From NCBI RefSeq assembly GCF_000702445.1, contig NZ_JNIF01000003.1, positions 3,038,001 through 3,102,000 of the forward strand: 64,000 nt of DNA, read 5' to 3'. Source of the DNA: Bryobacter aggregatus MPL3 (GTDB lineage Bacteria > Acidobacteriota > Terriglobia > Bryobacterales > Bryobacteraceae). Position numbers and translations under genes: made by a program. This document shows positions 1 to 8,950 of the stretch, one piece after another (position 1 is the first letter of the stretch; each line of letters begins with the position of its first letter). Under the pieces are notes generated by a model. It saw only the letters and a list, made by a program, of their open reading frames with translations, was not told the origin of the DNA and did no database searches.

Positions 1-794
1 CGTTCAAATTCAATCTTCCGGGCCATCGCATCGATCGTCGGAAGCGGATACAGCGCTCCTGCCAGATTCGTGGTGGTCGGACGAGCCAGGGCTATATTGA
101 ATAACCAAAAACTAGCCAACACCAGCGTGGCCCGCGAAGTGTCCGGAATGTAACGATAGGCCAGCCAGCAGATACTGGCCGCCGCCAGCGCATAGAGCAG
201 GTAGCACCCAAGCAGCAATAGCAGCCGGGTGGCTCCATTCAGCCCTAGCATCTTCCAGCTCAACATTGCGCTGAGGAGACAGGCAATCGCGAGTGCCGGT
301 GCACAGCGCTCGAACAAAGCAATGAGCATTGCCGTCCAGCTCTCCGTGCTCCCGGCCGCAATGGCTTCCCGGCGTTGCCAGCAGAGCAGCAAGGCCAGCA
401 TCGGAATGGCGATCTGCGCAAGGATGGCGGCGGTTAGACCGATTTGCCGGCCTGCCGGCGCATAGTCGTACCCCACCTGATCCTGGATGCGGGCGAGTCT
501 TCCCAGTTGCAACCACAGGGAGCTGCCCAACCAAGGACCATCTCCTGCATCAAAGCTGCTGAGCGGCGACGCCACGGCGGGCGCGTACACGGCTCCCATT
601 AAGGTGTCGAGCGGAAATGCGGGCGGGTGGTCGGCCCAGAGACGCTGTGCTTCCCGGCCTGCGCGATCCGCCTCAGAGTGCAACTCCAGTCCCTGCCACC
701 ATTGCATTCCTACCAGCAAGATTGCCAAGGTTGGAAGGGCATATCGGACTCTTGAGAGAAAGCGTTGTAGCGATTGCTCGTTGCGATCCGTCAT
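1..794 (-). CDS. ABC-2-type transporter permease, DUF3526-like (partial, runs off left edge)
   Basis: This reading frame starts at an ATG whose complement is at 792-794 and stays open to base 1, so the C-terminus is outside the window. It encodes one N-terminal membrane helix (about residues 17-27, ALPTLAILLVG), then a roughly 110-residue extracytoplasmic segment, then several hydrophobic helices (ILAQIAIPMLALLLCW, LFERCAPALAIACLLSAML, LLLLLGCYLLYALAAASI, TLVLASFWLFNIAL). The order of one helix, a soluble segment with a 'GPWLGSSLWLQLGR' stretch and then a helix bundle resembles DUF3526 ABC-2 permeases, which work with an ATPase and often a sister permease in export or gliding-type systems. 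No partner is visible inside the window. It is divergent from the PBP gene. Family assignment is from remembered architecture and is moderate; that it is a multi-helix membrane protein is clear. Confidence 0.6.
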   Translation of the reverse strand, partial: MTDRNEQSLQRFLSRVRYALPTLAILLVGMQWWQGLELHSEADRAGREAQRLWADHPPAFPLDTLMGAVYAPAVASPLSSFDAGDGPWLGSSLWLQLGRLARIQDQVGYDYAPAGRQIGLTAAILAQIAIPMLALLLCWQRREAIAAGSTESWTAMLIALFERCAPALAIACLLSAMLSWKMLGLNGATRLLLLLGCYLLYALAAASICWLAYRYIPDTSRATLVLASFWLFNIALARPTTTNLAGALYPLPTIDAMARKIEFE

Positions 795-863
795 TAGGAT
801 TACAGTAGCTCATGAGCGCACCCGACGAAGGCGTGCCAAAATAAAGGCGACTAAGCTTACCCT

Positions 864-3389
864 GTGGCGATTCGACTTCAAATACCCGCTCGCGCGTTTC
901 TCGTGCGCATTCTTCTTCATCCTGTCGGGCGCATCGTCCTGGCGTCACTCGCCTTTATTTTCATCGGCGGCCTGCTCTTTTTTGGCTTCCTGTACAACAA
1001 GTACTCGCGTGAAATTGACGAAAAACTGGCCGCTGGTCCCTTCCGCAACGCCTCCCGCATCTATGCCGCCCCGCATGTTCTAGCGCTCGGAGATCCTCTC
1101 GATCGCGAAGAACTCGTGGGCCAACTGCGGCGCAGTGGCTATAGCGATTCCAGCGGCAATCCGGTCGGCCATTATGTCCTGCGCGGCGACTCGATCGAGA
1201 TCTATCCCGGTCCCGATTCTTTCTTTGCCCGCGATGGGGGCCTGGTCCGCATCGCCGATGGCAAGATATCGCAAATCGTCTCGCTGGTCGATAATAGCGT
1301 CCGCAACCAGTACCAGTTGGAGCCGGAACTGGTGACGAATATTTTCGACCGTTCCCGCCAAAAGCGCCGCATGGTCCGCTACGAGGATCTGCCCAAGACG
1401 CTCGTGAATGCGGTTACCAGTGTCGAAGACAAACGCTTCTTCAAACACTCTGGCTTTGATCCGATCCGCATTGTGAAGGCGCTCATGGTCGACATCTCGA
1501 CCGGACGCCATGCCGAAGGAGCCTCCACGCTCAGCCAGCAATTGGCGCGTGGTTTCTTCCTCACTCCAGAGAAGACCTGGCGGCGCAAGATCAATGAAGC
1601 GTTGTACACGCTGATCCTCGAACAGAAGCTCACCAAAGAGCAGATCTTTGAGTACTATGCGAATTACGTTCCGTTGGGCTGGCGGGGTGGCTTCAATATT
1701 TTTGGCTTTGGCGAGGCCGCGCAAGCCTATCTGGGCAAGGATGTCCGAGACGTCACGCTGCCTGAGGCGGCCCTGCTCGCAGGGTTGATCCAGCGTCCGA
1801 GCGCAACCAATCCTTTTGTGTACCCGGAGAAGGCGAAGACCCGCCGCAATATCGTTCTCCGTCTGATGCGCGACAACGACTACATCGACGAACGGCTCTA
1901 TGCGCCCGCCACGGCCACCGAAGTGCGCACCGTCCGCGGCAATGGCGACTCGGCCGATTCCTCCTATTTCGTCGATCTCGTCAACGATACCCTCACCCAG
2001 AAGTTTCCTTCGATCGATTTCCAGGATGGCGGCTACCGTGTCTTCACCTCGCTTGATGTCGATTTGCAACGCGACGCTGCCGATGCTGTACGCGCCGGGC
2101 TCAAGGAAGTCGACGAAGCGATCGCCCGCAGGCATAAGAATGACAAGGATGGCAAGCCCGCTACCGTCCAGGTGGCCCTGGTTGCTCTCGATCCGCGCAA
2201 TGGCGAAATCAAGGCGCTGGTGGGCGGACGCAATTACGGGCTATCGCAATTGAACCGGGCCATGGCCAAACGCCAACCGGGTTCGATCTTCAAACCGCTG
2301 GTCTATGCGGCTGCCTTGAATACGGCTCTGTTTGACAGCGAGAAGGTCTTCACGCCCACCACCATGCTGGTGGACGAACCCACTACCTTCTATTACGATG
2401 GCCGCTCCTATGATCCCGGCAACTACCAGGAAAAATACTACGGAGCCGTCAGCCTGCGCACGGCCTTGATGAAGAGCCTGAACATCCCCACCATTAAGCT
2501 GGCCGAAGCCGTTGGCTATGGGGAAGTGGTGAAGCTCGCTCGCCGCGCGGGTTTGAATATGGAGGTCCGGGCGACGCCTTCCGTAGCGCTCGGCGCCTAT
2601 GAGGTGACGCCGATCGAAATGGCGGGTGCCTATACGATGTTCCCCACCAACGGGATCGCTTCGCGGCCCAGTTGGGTGCGCACCATTCGCGACCGCTTTG
2701 GAGGCAACATTTTCGAGCAGAAGGTGGAGCGCCACGAAGTGCTCGATCCGCGTATTGATTACATCATGGTGAATCTCATGGAAGACGTGCTGCGCGCCGG
2801 TACCGGTGCTGGCGTCCGCACCCGAGGCTTTACCTTACCGGCGGGCGGCAAGACGGGCAGCAGCCGCGATGGCTGGTTTGCCGGCTTCACCTCAAAGCTG
2901 GTTTGCGTCGTCTGGGTTGGCTTTGATGACAATCGCGACATCAAGCTGACCGGCGGACAAACCGCACTGCCGATCTGGACCGAATTCATGAAGCGCGCCC
3001 ACACCCACCGTGAGTATCGCAATGTCCATGGCTTTGAGGCGCCGCAAGGTGTGGTCTCGGCTGAGGTCGATGTGGCCACTGGCAAGCTGGGCGCAGGACG
3101 CACCGAGTATTATGTCGCTGGCACGCAGCCGGTTGAAGGAGTGAGCGGCCAGACGCAGGTCTTTGGCTGGGATCTGGAAGAGCCGAAAGCGGGCGTTTCG
3201 TCCCACCCTTCTTCTGCGGGCGGGGAAGGGCAGGTCTCTTCTGGGGGCCGCAGCGTGACGATCCGGAAGAAAGACGGAGAGACGGCTCGATCTGCTGAGG
3301 GCGATGCCGGACGCCGGGCAAAGCCGGGGGAGGAAGGGTCCCAGGACAAAAAGAGTATTTGGGGCAAGATCCGGTCGATATTCAAATAA
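864..3389 (+). CDS. Bifunctional penicillin-binding protein 1 (glycosyltransferase/transpeptidase)
   Basis: Class A PBP that polymerises lipid II and cross-links peptidoglycan in the periplasm, anchored by one N-terminal helix (about residues 21-44). A UB2H-like region follows (60-165, with GYSDSSGNPVGHY), as in the PBP1B subgroup. The GT51 domain covers about 170-345: catalytic Glu188 in VEDKRFFKHSGFDP and the GASTLSQQLARG motif at 219-230. The transpeptidase domain covers about 430-740: SxxK Ser474-Lys477 (GSIFKP), SxN at 538-540 (KSLN) and KTG at 663-665. The last 70 residues are low-complexity and charged, probably disordered. The start is GTG at 864, the first start after an in-frame TAA at 852; no strong Shine-Dalgarno is visible. 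All catalytic motifs are intact, and 841 residues is a normal length. Confidence 0.93.
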   Translation: MAIRLQIPARAFLVRILLHPVGRIVLASLAFIFIGGLLFFGFLYNKYSREIDEKLAAGPFRNASRIYAAPHVLALGDPLDREELVGQLRRSGYSDSSGNPVGHYVLRGDSIEIYPGPDSFFARDGGLVRIADGKISQIVSLVDNSVRNQYQLEPELVTNIFDRSRQKRRMVRYEDLPKTLVNAVTSVEDKRFFKHSGFDPIRIVKALMVDISTGRHAEGASTLSQQLARGFFLTPEKTWRRKINEALYTLILEQKLTKEQIFEYYANYVPLGWRGGFNIFGFGEAAQAYLGKDVRDVTLPEAALLAGLIQRPSATNPFVYPEKAKTRRNIVLRLMRDNDYIDERLYAPATATEVRTVRGNGDSADSSYFVDLVNDTLTQKFPSIDFQDGGYRVFTSLDVDLQRDAADAVRAGLKEVDEAIARRHKNDKDGKPATVQVALVALDPRNGEIKALVGGRNYGLSQLNRAMAKRQPGSIFKPLVYAAALNTALFDSEKVFTPTTMLVDEPTTFYYDGRSYDPGNYQEKYYGAVSLRTALMKSLNIPTIKLAEAVGYGEVVKLARRAGLNMEVRATPSVALGAYEVTPIEMAGAYTMFPTNGIASRPSWVRTIRDRFGGNIFEQKVERHEVLDPRIDYIMVNLMEDVLRAGTGAGVRTRGFTLPAGGKTGSSRDGWFAGFTSKLVCVVWVGFDDNRDIKLTGGQTALPIWTEFMKRAHTHREYRNVHGFEAPQGVVSAEVDVATGKLGAGRTEYYVAGTQPVEGVSGQTQVFGWDLEEPKAGVSSHPSSAGGEGQVSSGGRSVTIRKKDGETARSAEGDAGRRAKPGEEGSQDKKSIWGKIRSIFK

Positions 3390-3429
3390 ATCGTTTTGGA
3401 TTAGAATTTGAAGCAAGTGGAGGTGCCCG

Positions 3430-4218
3430 ATGCGACTACGCACCCTGTTTGTTTCGACAATGGCTGTCTCGGCTCTGCTTGGCCAGCCTCACGCCAATAA
3501 TTTCACCACCGCGTCGACTGCGACGCCTTCGTCTGTAGCGAATCCGATTCCGCCTCCAGAGAAAGCGGAACTCAGCCCCGAGATGCGGGGCGATATTTTC
3601 ATGGCACGGAAGATGTTCCGTGAGGCGGTCGAGATGTACCAGCAGATGCCGGCAAACTCCCCGGTCACCTGGAACAAAGTGGGCATCGCTTACCACCAGC
3701 TGAGCCAGCTCGATTTGGCGCGCAAGCAGTATGAGCGATCGGTCAAGCTGAACCCGAAGTATGCGGAAGCAATCAACAACCTCGGCACGGTAGCGTATGC
3801 TCAGAAGAACTATCGTCGCGCAACCAATCACTATCGAAAAGCCCTTCTCTACGCCCCGAATTCGGCGAGCATCCACTCCAATCTGGGAACCGCACTGTTC
3901 GCCCGCAAGAAGTACGAATTGGCCTTCACCTCTTACCAGACCGCGCTGAGCCTCGATCCGAATGTGTTTGAAAATCGGGGATCGCAGGGGACCGTTCTGC
4001 AGGAGCGCAGTGTCGATGAGCGGGCCAAGTTCCACTATCATCTGGCCAAGCTTTATGCCAAGGGAGGGCAAAACGACCGGGCCATGCAGTACTTGCGGAA
4101 AGCGCTCGAGGAAGGTTTCTCCGAGCGGGATAAGATTGCGGGCGACGAAGCATTCCGGGCCATCAAGGATGAGCCCGAGTTTCAGACACTTCTGAAGTCG
4201 GAGTTCCGTGTCCTCTAG
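3430..4218 (+). CDS. Exported tetratricopeptide-repeat protein
   Basis: A 262-residue protein with a signal peptide (about residues 1-22, RTLFVSTMAVSALLGQ) followed by a Pro/Thr-rich linker and TPR units. Three consecutive TPRs lie at about 78-180 (VTWNKVGIAYHQLSQLDLA, AEAINNLGTVAYAQKNYRRA, ASIHSNLGTALFARKKYELA) and another at about 200-235. TPRs are protein-protein scaffolds, so the likely role is a periplasmic or envelope assembly partner, but no specific function can be read. A good GGAGG Shine-Dalgarno lies just upstream (about 3419-3423). The stop overlaps the start of the next TPR lipoprotein gene by 11 bases, so the two are probably translationally coupled and may act together. They follow the PBP gene closely. 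Confidence 0.85.
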   Translation: MRLRTLFVSTMAVSALLGQPHANNFTTASTATPSSVANPIPPPEKAELSPEMRGDIFMARKMFREAVEMYQQMPANSPVTWNKVGIAYHQLSQLDLARKQYERSVKLNPKYAEAINNLGTVAYAQKNYRRATNHYRKALLYAPNSASIHSNLGTALFARKKYELAFTSYQTALSLDPNVFENRGSQGTVLQERSVDERAKFHYHLAKLYAKGGQNDRAMQYLRKALEEGFSERDKIAGDEAFRAIKDEPEFQTLLKSEFRVL

Positions 4219-5818
4219 CAGCAAATCTTTCACAATTTATTCGATCCTCATTCTGGCGCTTGCCGGGTGTTCCCGGCAGGCGCCTTCTCCTGTCAATTCG
4301 CGTCTCGTGATTCAGGAGTTTGAGAATCAAGGGCCCGATCCCGCGCAGAACTGGATGGGGTCTCTCATTGCCTATGCAAGCGCCCAGCGCCTGGTGCAAG
4401 ACCCCCGGCTGGCGGTCTCCGTCGTGCATGATGCGGAGGGCTGGCGCGAACTGGGGGCGGGCCGCCTCATCAGCGGAACGATTCGTCCGGCGGGCCAGGA
4501 CTTTCTCATCGAAGCGCGTCTCACCGACACCGCCACTTCCAACATTCTTTCCAGCTTCACGGCAAAGGTGCCGGAATCCGGTTTGCTCCAGGTTTCCGCG
4601 CAAATGCTGGGCCGTATGCTGGACGCAAAGCTGACGGAGATTCCTGCTGATCTCGGCGCGTGGCGCGCCTTCATGCAAGCCCAGTCGCAGAAGACGCTCG
4701 ATCCCTTTCTGGCGCTGCAGCAACGCTTCCCGGGCTTTGCTCCGGCCTATCCGGTGATCATCGATCAGCTCTTGCGTGCAGGGAGAACGGAAGAAGCGCA
4801 GGCGATGGCGGCGAAGCTCCCGTCCGATGCTGATCCGTTGACCAAGGCGCAAACCAGCCTTCTACTTGCGCCAGACGCCACGGCAAAGGTGGCGGCGGCA
4901 AAGAAGCTCCTCCCTTTGCGTCCCAGCGACTTGCGGCTCCGGGCAGAAATCGCAGCCACGGCGGCCAATCTTGGCGATTGGCCCACCGCGGTGGAAGAGT
5001 ATCAGGAACTCTCCCGGCAGGAACCGAACAAACCCGATTGGTGGAACAGCCTCGGCTACGCTTACGCCAACCAGGGGCAAGTACCCGAAGCGGTCAAGGC
5101 CATGGAGCAGTATCGCCGTCTTGCTCCAAACGAAGCCAATCCGATCGATTCACTGGGTGAAATCTACTACATGAATCGTAACTTCAAAGAAGCGGCCCAC
5201 TCCTTCCAGCAGGCGGCGCAACGTTTCCCGAACTTCCAAAACGGAGTGGAGTGGCGCAAGGCTGCTTTTGCAAATTTCTATGGCGGCGATGTGAAGGCGG
5301 CGGATCTTCTCTTTGACACCTGGTTGAAGCAGGTGTTTGCCAACGCTCCGAGCCACGCACAGTTCTTCCAGCGTGCCGTCTGGCTGGCTCGTACGGGCCG
5401 TTGGCCCCAAGCGCAGGCCTTACTGCAGACGGAGTCCAAGAAGAGCACTGGTGACCTCAAGGCGGCCCTTGATCTCTATCTGGAAATCCTGCGCTTCGGC
5501 GTTGATGGCGTGCGGCCCTCCCCGGCCACGCTGCAGGCGCTCAGCGCGCAGATCCGGGATCCGAATCTGCGCACCGAATTTTCGATCTTTGCCCTGCTCA
5601 GCCAGCCTGCTCCCAATGAAGCGGCTCTGGCCGCTCGTATCCAGGCGGCGATGCCGCAACCGCAACTGGTGAAGCTGCGTACCGAGATGCTGGCTGCCGC
5701 GCACCGGCTCTTTACTCCGGTCGATCCAACGAAGCCAAAAATCTTCCCTCTCCCCACAGGAATTGATACAGCTTTTCACGCAATGCTTTTGCGATTTGAG
5801 ATCCCTGTGATACGATAG
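4208..5818 (+). CDS. TPR-containing lipoprotein
   Basis: A 536-residue protein starting at GTG 4208 inside the 3' end of the preceding TPR gene. The N-terminus carries a type II signal peptide ending in a lipobox (LALAGC, Cys21), so a membrane-anchored lipoprotein is expected. Residues about 30-150 resemble the beta/alpha segment seen in proteins that sum contributions before a TPR stretch (LISGTIRPAGQDFLIEARLTDTAT, like adenylate-cyclase- or TolB-type N-domains). TPR-like helices follow, clearest at about 260-345 (WWNSLGYAYANQGQVPEAVKAMEQYRRLAP, written here only as the core of two units). Function is unknown. The 11-base overlap with the upstream gene suggests co-translation. The predicted tRNA/tuf promoter lies inside its last codons. 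Confidence 0.8.
   Translation: MSSSSKSFTIYSILILALAGCSRQAPSPVNSRLVIQEFENQGPDPAQNWMGSLIAYASAQRLVQDPRLAVSVVHDAEGWRELGAGRLISGTIRPAGQDFLIEARLTDTATSNILSSFTAKVPESGLLQVSAQMLGRMLDAKLTEIPADLGAWRAFMQAQSQKTLDPFLALQQRFPGFAPAYPVIIDQLLRAGRTEEAQAMAAKLPSDADPLTKAQTSLLLAPDATAKVAAAKKLLPLRPSDLRLRAEIAATAANLGDWPTAVEEYQELSRQEPNKPDWWNSLGYAYANQGQVPEAVKAMEQYRRLAPNEANPIDSLGEIYYMNRNFKEAAHSFQQAAQRFPNFQNGVEWRKAAFANFYGGDVKAADLLFDTWLKQVFANAPSHAQFFQRAVWLARTGRWPQAQALLQTESKKSTGDLKAALDLYLEILRFGVDGVRPSPATLQALSAQIRDPNLRTEFSIFALLSQPAPNEAALAARIQAAMPQPQLVKLRTEMLAAAHRLFTPVDPTKPKIFPLPTGIDTAFHAMLLRFEIPVIR
5789..5816 (+). promoter_or_regulatory. Candidate sigma-70 promoter for the tRNA-Tyr/tRNA-Thr/tuf unit
   Basis: TTGCGA at 5789-5794 and TACGAT at 5811-5816 are separated by 16 bases and lie about 45 bases before tRNA-Tyr. 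The match to the consensus is fair, not perfect. It sits within the last codons of the TPR lipoprotein gene. Confidence 0.35.
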
Positions 5819-5860
5819 AAAAGTTGTCAGGCGGCCTTCTTTGAGGGTTCGTGCGCACCC

Positions 5861-5949
5861 GGACAGGTGGCCGAGCGGTCAATGGCAACAGACTGTAAAT
5901 CTGTCGGAGTTTACCTCCTACGAAGGTTCAAATCCTTCCCTGTCCACCA
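5861..5949 (+). tRNA. tRNA-Tyr (anticodon GTA)
   Basis: The acceptor arms GGACAGG (5861-5867) and CCTGTCC (5939-5945) pair perfectly, followed by discriminator A and an encoded CCA (5947-5949). The anticodon loop CTGTAAA is flanked by ACAGA/TCTGT and places anticodon GTA at 5895-5897. A long variable arm makes it a class II tRNA, as expected for tyrosine. It lies just upstream of tRNA-Thr and tuf. Confidence 0.96.
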
Positions 5950-5996
5950 TTGATTCTTTCAATGCGCCACTCGTCCTGATACAGTAGTGCAAGCGG

Positions 5997-6072
<76 letters not shown>

Positions 6073-6139
6073 GATTTTTTTCCCCGCTTGATTTTCAGGA
6101 TCAAAAACTCCACTCTGGTTTAGTTAAGGCGTTAGCAAC

Positions 6140-7327
<1,188 letters not shown>

Positions 7328-7353
7328 GGTCGCGAGTTTCTCGCGCTTGTTGT

Positions 7354-7409
7354 GGGGACCGGAAGCCGGGAGGCGATGCCCATCCGGTTTTCGGTCCCCC
7401 AGTTGTTTT
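7354..7409 (+). terminator. Intrinsic terminator after tuf
   Basis: GGGGACCG at 7354-7361 pairs with CGGTCCCC at 7392-7399. Inner CCGG segments (7366-7369 and 7384-7387) can pair too, giving a long imperfect hairpin. It is followed by a T-rich run (TTGTTTTA, 7403-7410). It ends the tuf unit just before tRNA-Trp. Confidence 0.6.
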
Positions 7410-7414
7410 ATACT
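7409..7414 (+). promoter_or_regulatory. Candidate -10 element for tRNA-Trp/secE transcription
   Basis: TATACT at 7409-7414 is a good -10 hexamer 17 bases before tRNA-Trp. A convincing -35 is not visible because the spacing falls in the terminator stem. It is listed as a candidate only. Confidence 0.3.
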
Positions 7415-7430
7415 GTTGATTGGTTCCAAT

Positions 7431-7504
7431 AGGGGCATAGGCTAACGGTAAACCTGCGGTCTCCAAAACCGCCTTTGGGGGTTCGAATCCCTCTGCCCCT
7501 GCCA
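7431..7504 (+). tRNA. tRNA-Trp (anticodon CCA)
   Basis: The acceptor arms AGGGGCA (7431-7437) and TGCCCCT (7494-7500) pair perfectly, followed by discriminator G and an encoded CCA (7502-7504). The anticodon stem GCGGT/ACCGC encloses the loop CTCCAAA, so the anticodon is CCA at 7463-7465. The T-loop GGGTTCGAATCCC is canonical. Its position directly before secE is conserved in many bacteria. Confidence 0.97.
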
Positions 7505-7533
7505 AATCTTCCTCTACTCCCGGAAAGTTGAAA

Positions 7534-7767
7534 ATGGCGACTGAAAACGCAATGGAAAAGGCCAGCTCCTGGCCGCAGAACGTAAAAGACTATTTTGAAG
7601 ATCTCCAGAAGGAGATGCGTCTGGTCACTTGGCCCAGCCGTAAGCAAGTCATCGCCACTACTACCGTCGTCGTCGCCAGCGTCTTTCTTTTCGCAGCTTA
7701 CTTCGCAGTGATTGACCAGCTCTTCGTCCGGGCTGTGAGCCAGGTTTTTAAGATGAGCGCGAAATAG
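7534..7767 (+). CDS. secE: Preprotein translocase subunit SecE
   Basis: SecE clamps SecY in the inner-membrane SecYEG channel. The product is about 77 residues, the usual size for single-helix SecE. It has the conserved amphipathic segment DYFEDLQKEMRLVTWPSRKQV, whose TWPSRKQ core is the family signature, followed by one transmembrane helix (about VIATTTVVVASVFLFAAYFAVI). I chose ATG 7534, which has GGAAAG about eight bases upstream; an in-frame TTG two codons earlier (7528) is possible. It lies between tRNA-Trp and nusG, as expected. Confidence 0.95.
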   Translation: MATENAMEKASSWPQNVKDYFEDLQKEMRLVTWPSRKQVIATTTVVVASVFLFAAYFAVIDQLFVRAVSQVFKMSAK

Positions 7768-7783
7768 CGCCGCGAGGTCATCC

Positions 7784-8452
7784 ATGCCCGACTTTGACGA
7801 GATCGACGAAAACCAAGTGGCTCCTGATGATGTAGTGCCAGGGGTTGAAGAAGCTGCGCAAACAGAACATGCAGAGCATGAGGACTTAGTTCCGGCTGGT
7901 GAGTCTCAAGAAGATTCCCATCCGAATATGAACTGGTTCATCATTCATACTTATTCGGGTTTTGAAAATAAAGTTGCTGAATCCTTGAAGAGCCGTGCTG
8001 AGGCTTTCGGATTCGATCACCGTCTCGGCCAGATCCTGATTCCCAAGGAACAGGTTGTCGAGATGAAGAACGGTAAAAAAGTTACCAGTGAGCGCATGCT
8101 CTATCCGGGTTACGTGATGATCCAGATGGAGATGGATGACCAGCTCTGGCACGAAGTCAAAAATACCCCTCGTGTGACAGGCTTTGTGGGTGGCGGCAAT
8201 ACTCCGGTTCCCCTCACTGCAGACGAAGTCAATAAAGTTCTGTTCCGGCAGGCCCGTCCGGGTGATGCTCCCCGCCCGAAGGTCAATTACGAAAAGAACG
8301 AAACGGTGCGTATCGTCGATGGCCCGTTCAACAATTTCTCCGGCAAGGTCGACGAAGTCAATACCGAGCGCAACACGCTGCGCGTCATGGTTACGATCTT
8401 CGGCCGCTCCACCCCTGTCGAACTCGATTTCTTACAAGTAGAGAAGGTATAA
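7784..8452 (+). CDS. nusG: Transcription termination/antitermination protein NusG
   Basis: NusG binds RNA polymerase through its NGN domain and couples it to Rho or ribosomal S10 through its KOW domain. The NGN domain begins at [16 protein letters not shown] and carries the [12 protein letters not shown] signature. The KOW domain lies at about residues 170-222 ([19 protein letters not shown]). The protein is 222 residues because of an acidic N-terminal extension of about 47 residues (rich in D/E). The start at 7784 has GAGGT about seven bases upstream. An internal ATG at 7928 would give the standard-length protein, but has no better ribosome-binding site. It lies 16 bases after secE and 4 bases before rplK, a tight operon. 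Confidence 0.96.
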   Translation: MPDFDEIDENQVAPDDVVPGVEEAAQTEHAEHEDLVPAGESQEDSHPNMNWFIIHTYSGFENKVAESLKSRAEAFGFDHRLGQILIPKEQVVEMKNGKKVTSERMLYPGYVMIQMEMDDQLWHEVKNTPRVTGFVGGGNTPVPLTADEVNKVLFRQARPGDAPRPKVNYEKNETVRIVDGPFNNFSGKVDEVNTERNTLRVMVTIFGRSTPVELDFLQVEKV

Positions 8453-8456
8453 GCAA

Positions 8457-8885
8457 ATGGCAAAGAAAGTTACTGGCTCAGTAAAGCTTCAAATCCCCGC
8501 TGGCAAAGCAACTCCCGCCCCTCCGGTCGGTACGGCTCTTGGTCCGCAAGGCGTCAACATCATGGAATTCTGCAAGGCCTTCAATGCGAAGACCTCTGCT
8601 CCTGATATGGCTGGCCTCATCATCCCTGTTGTCATCACCATCTTCTCTGACCGTAGCTTCACCTTCATCACCAAGACCCCGCCAGTGCCGGTTCTGATCA
8701 AGAAGGCTGTTGGCATCACCAGTGGCTCGAAGGAACCCAATCGGAACAAGGTTGGCAAAATCACCATGAAGCAGGTGGAGGAAATTGCCAAAACGAAGAT
8801 GCCCGATCTCAACAGCTTCGATCTCGAAGGTGTGATCAATCAGGTGAAGGGTACGGCTCGCTCCATGGGTGTTGACGTAGTTTAA
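8457..8885 (+). CDS. rplK: 50S ribosomal protein L11
   Basis: L11 forms the GTPase-associated centre with 23S rRNA. The 142-residue product is the standard length. It contains the N-terminal [20 protein letters not shown] proline-rich segment and the C-terminal RNA-binding domain ([18 protein letters not shown], ending [10 protein letters not shown]). Its start is four bases after the nusG stop, so it is co-transcribed with secE-nusG. Unusually, rplA (L1) does not follow; a receptor gene starts 50 bases downstream. Confidence 0.98.
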   Translation: MAKKVTGSVKLQIPAGKATPAPPVGTALGPQGVNIMEFCKAFNAKTSAPDMAGLIIPVVITIFSDRSFTFITKTPPVPVLIKKAVGITSGSKEPNRNKVGKITMKQVEEIAKTKMPDLNSFDLEGVINQVKGTARSMGVDVV

Positions 8886-8923
8886 TCCCTGTAGGGCTTA
8901 CTTTATATTTTTAATATTGATAC

Positions 8924-8950
8924 GATGCGTAGCGCATGTCGCTACGCATC
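8924..8950 (+). promoter_or_regulatory. Perfect 11-bp hairpin enclosing the start codon of the first TonB-dependent receptor
   Basis: GATGCGTAGCG (8924-8934) and CGCTACGCATC (8940-8950) are exact inverted repeats around the five-base loop CATGT, which contains the ATG at 8936-8938. There is no Shine-Dalgarno upstream. It may hide the start codon from ribosomes or act as a weak terminator for rplK. After the stem comes TTTGCTTT, a poor T-run, so a translational switch is at least as likely as a terminator. Confidence 0.55.

Noticed and set aside
112-534. A 140-codon frame on the minus strand near the left edge
   Set aside because: A different minus-strand frame from 794 to 1 gives a sensible multi-helix membrane protein; this one is its frame-shifted shadow.
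1080-2135. A 351-codon frame antisense to the PBP gene
   Set aside because: It is the shadow of a gene with intact catalytic motifs; its product has no recognisable domain.
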